A DNA stretch of 21,171 nt from JAVKSL01 sp039583695 (GTDB taxonomy: Bacteria; Actinomycetota; Acidimicrobiia; Acidimicrobiales; JAJPHD01). Numbering within the stretch: the stretch's first letter is position 1; each line of letters opens with the position of its first letter. The stretch spans positions 1 through 21,171 of the forward strand of contig JAVKSL010000051.1 in NCBI GenBank assembly GCA_039583695.1, written 5' to 3'. Shown here in pieces: positions 20,826 through 21,171 of the stretch. The notes under the pieces were generated by a model that saw nothing but the letters and a program-made list of their open reading frames with translations, made no database searches and was not told the DNA's origin. A program made the translations under genes and the position numbers.

Positions 20826-21171
20826 GGGCCCATGCAAGCCGGCACCTGTGAGCAAAGTGTTATCAAAGCATTAGCCCCTATTCCCGCAGCCAGGAATCCC
20901 CCTCAGTTCGGCCACCTTGGAGATTGCATCCGGGACATGGCACCCTTAGTCTTAGTCAGCCAGATCCCCCCAAAGACCGCCGTCGCGGGACACGACCGGG
21001 AGCCGCAGAGGACCACCTCGGAGACCTGCCGGGGTCGAGCAAGCTCCTCACAGACCACTCAAGCTGAGGTTCTGCGATCGGTTGCGGGAATTGGCGTTAG
21101 CCTGGATTTACGCTCAAAAAAATGAGGTCAATTCAGAGCCTCACCTGAGCACCCAGCCGGGTAAGGCCACA
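20826..21171. other. gene-free right end
   Basis: No open frame here has coding character on either strand. The stretch is less GC-rich than the rest. It holds the upstream region of the secreted-protein gene (minus strand, 20826-20890, with the AT-rich run TTGATAACAC but no clear promoter pair) and, at the far end, the hairpin with A/T-tract listed separately. Confidence 0.6.
21116..21143 (-). terminator. candidate intrinsic terminator for a gene entering from the right
   Basis: On the minus strand TGAGG (21143-21139) and CCTCA (21127-21123) form a short stem around an 11-nt loop, and seven T residues (21122-21116) follow directly. The order hairpin then T-tract fits only the minus strand. 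The stem is short (5 bp, perhaps two more pairs past a bulge), so strength is doubtful. No gene inside the window needs it, so it would serve one beyond 21171. Confidence 0.5.

Noticed and set aside
20840..20880. Promoter for the secreted-protein gene around TTGATAACAC (minus strand)
   Set aside because: TTGATA has no -10 partner at 16-18 nt, and reading it as a -10 box gives no -35 box.
1..21171. Phage, transposon or defence system
   Set aside because: No transposase, integrase, recombinase, toxin-antitoxin pair, nuclease-helicase set or terminal inverted repeats were found. The tRNA-Leu has no duplicated 3' end that would mark an attachment site.

Overview
The window is high-GC bacterial DNA, and gene content and order point to an actinobacterium. 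The strongest clue is the run mec-cysO-cysM-murI-MBL phosphodiesterase-rph-rdgB (914-5280), the same order I know from Mycobacterium tuberculosis Rv1334-Rv1341. The rest does not look mycobacterial. A deep-branching lineage such as Acidimicrobiia is my inference. A run of exactly 100 Ns (3847-3946) marks a scaffold join, so this is draft sequence, and the two genes flanking it are truncated.

Layout. 5-886 (-): tmRNA with its partner gene smpB. 914-5280 (+): sulfur and cell-wall housekeeping operon, in which the JAMM protease Mec, the sulfur carrier CysO and the synthase CysM make cysteine by the protein-thiocarboxylate route, followed by glutamate racemase, an MBL-fold phosphodiesterase-like protein, RNase PH and an XTP/dITP pyrophosphatase. 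5396-15234 (-): a tightly packed, overlapping gene train. It starts with clpP and continues with a methyltransferase-like protein, three GT4 glycosyltransferases, an ABC-2 polysaccharide exporter (Wzm-type permease and Wzt-type ATPase with a C-terminal cargo domain), a second methyltransferase-like protein and a fourth GT4 enzyme. This is a surface-polysaccharide assembly and export locus. Its two methyltransferase-like genes are paralogues, each immediately upstream of a paralogous glycosyltransferase, so the locus appears to hold a duplicated two-gene module. 15302-15383 (+): tRNA-Leu(UAG), followed 5 nt later by an LpqC/PHB-depolymerase-type esterase. 16277-16354: an array of 13-bp repeats running into the likely leaderless promoter of a His-rich lipoprotein. 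17046-18068 (-): GNAT acetyltransferase. 18199-19625 (+): ECF sigma factor with a membrane-anchored partner carrying a chagasin-like outer domain. 19647-20825 (-): secreted protein, DUF3039-like Cys4 protein and a small membrane protein. 20826-21171 has no gene I can support, but holds a candidate terminator for a gene entering from the right.

The most interesting region is 5396-14579. In Gram-negative ABC-dependent O-antigen systems, a methyltransferase or kinase caps the chain and the Wzt C-terminal domain reads the cap. Here a Wzt with an extra C-terminal domain overlaps a methyltransferase-like gene by 4 nt, and a second copy of that gene heads the glycosyltransferase block. A comparable capped-chain export system in an actinobacterium is a testable hypothesis, not a demonstrated fact.
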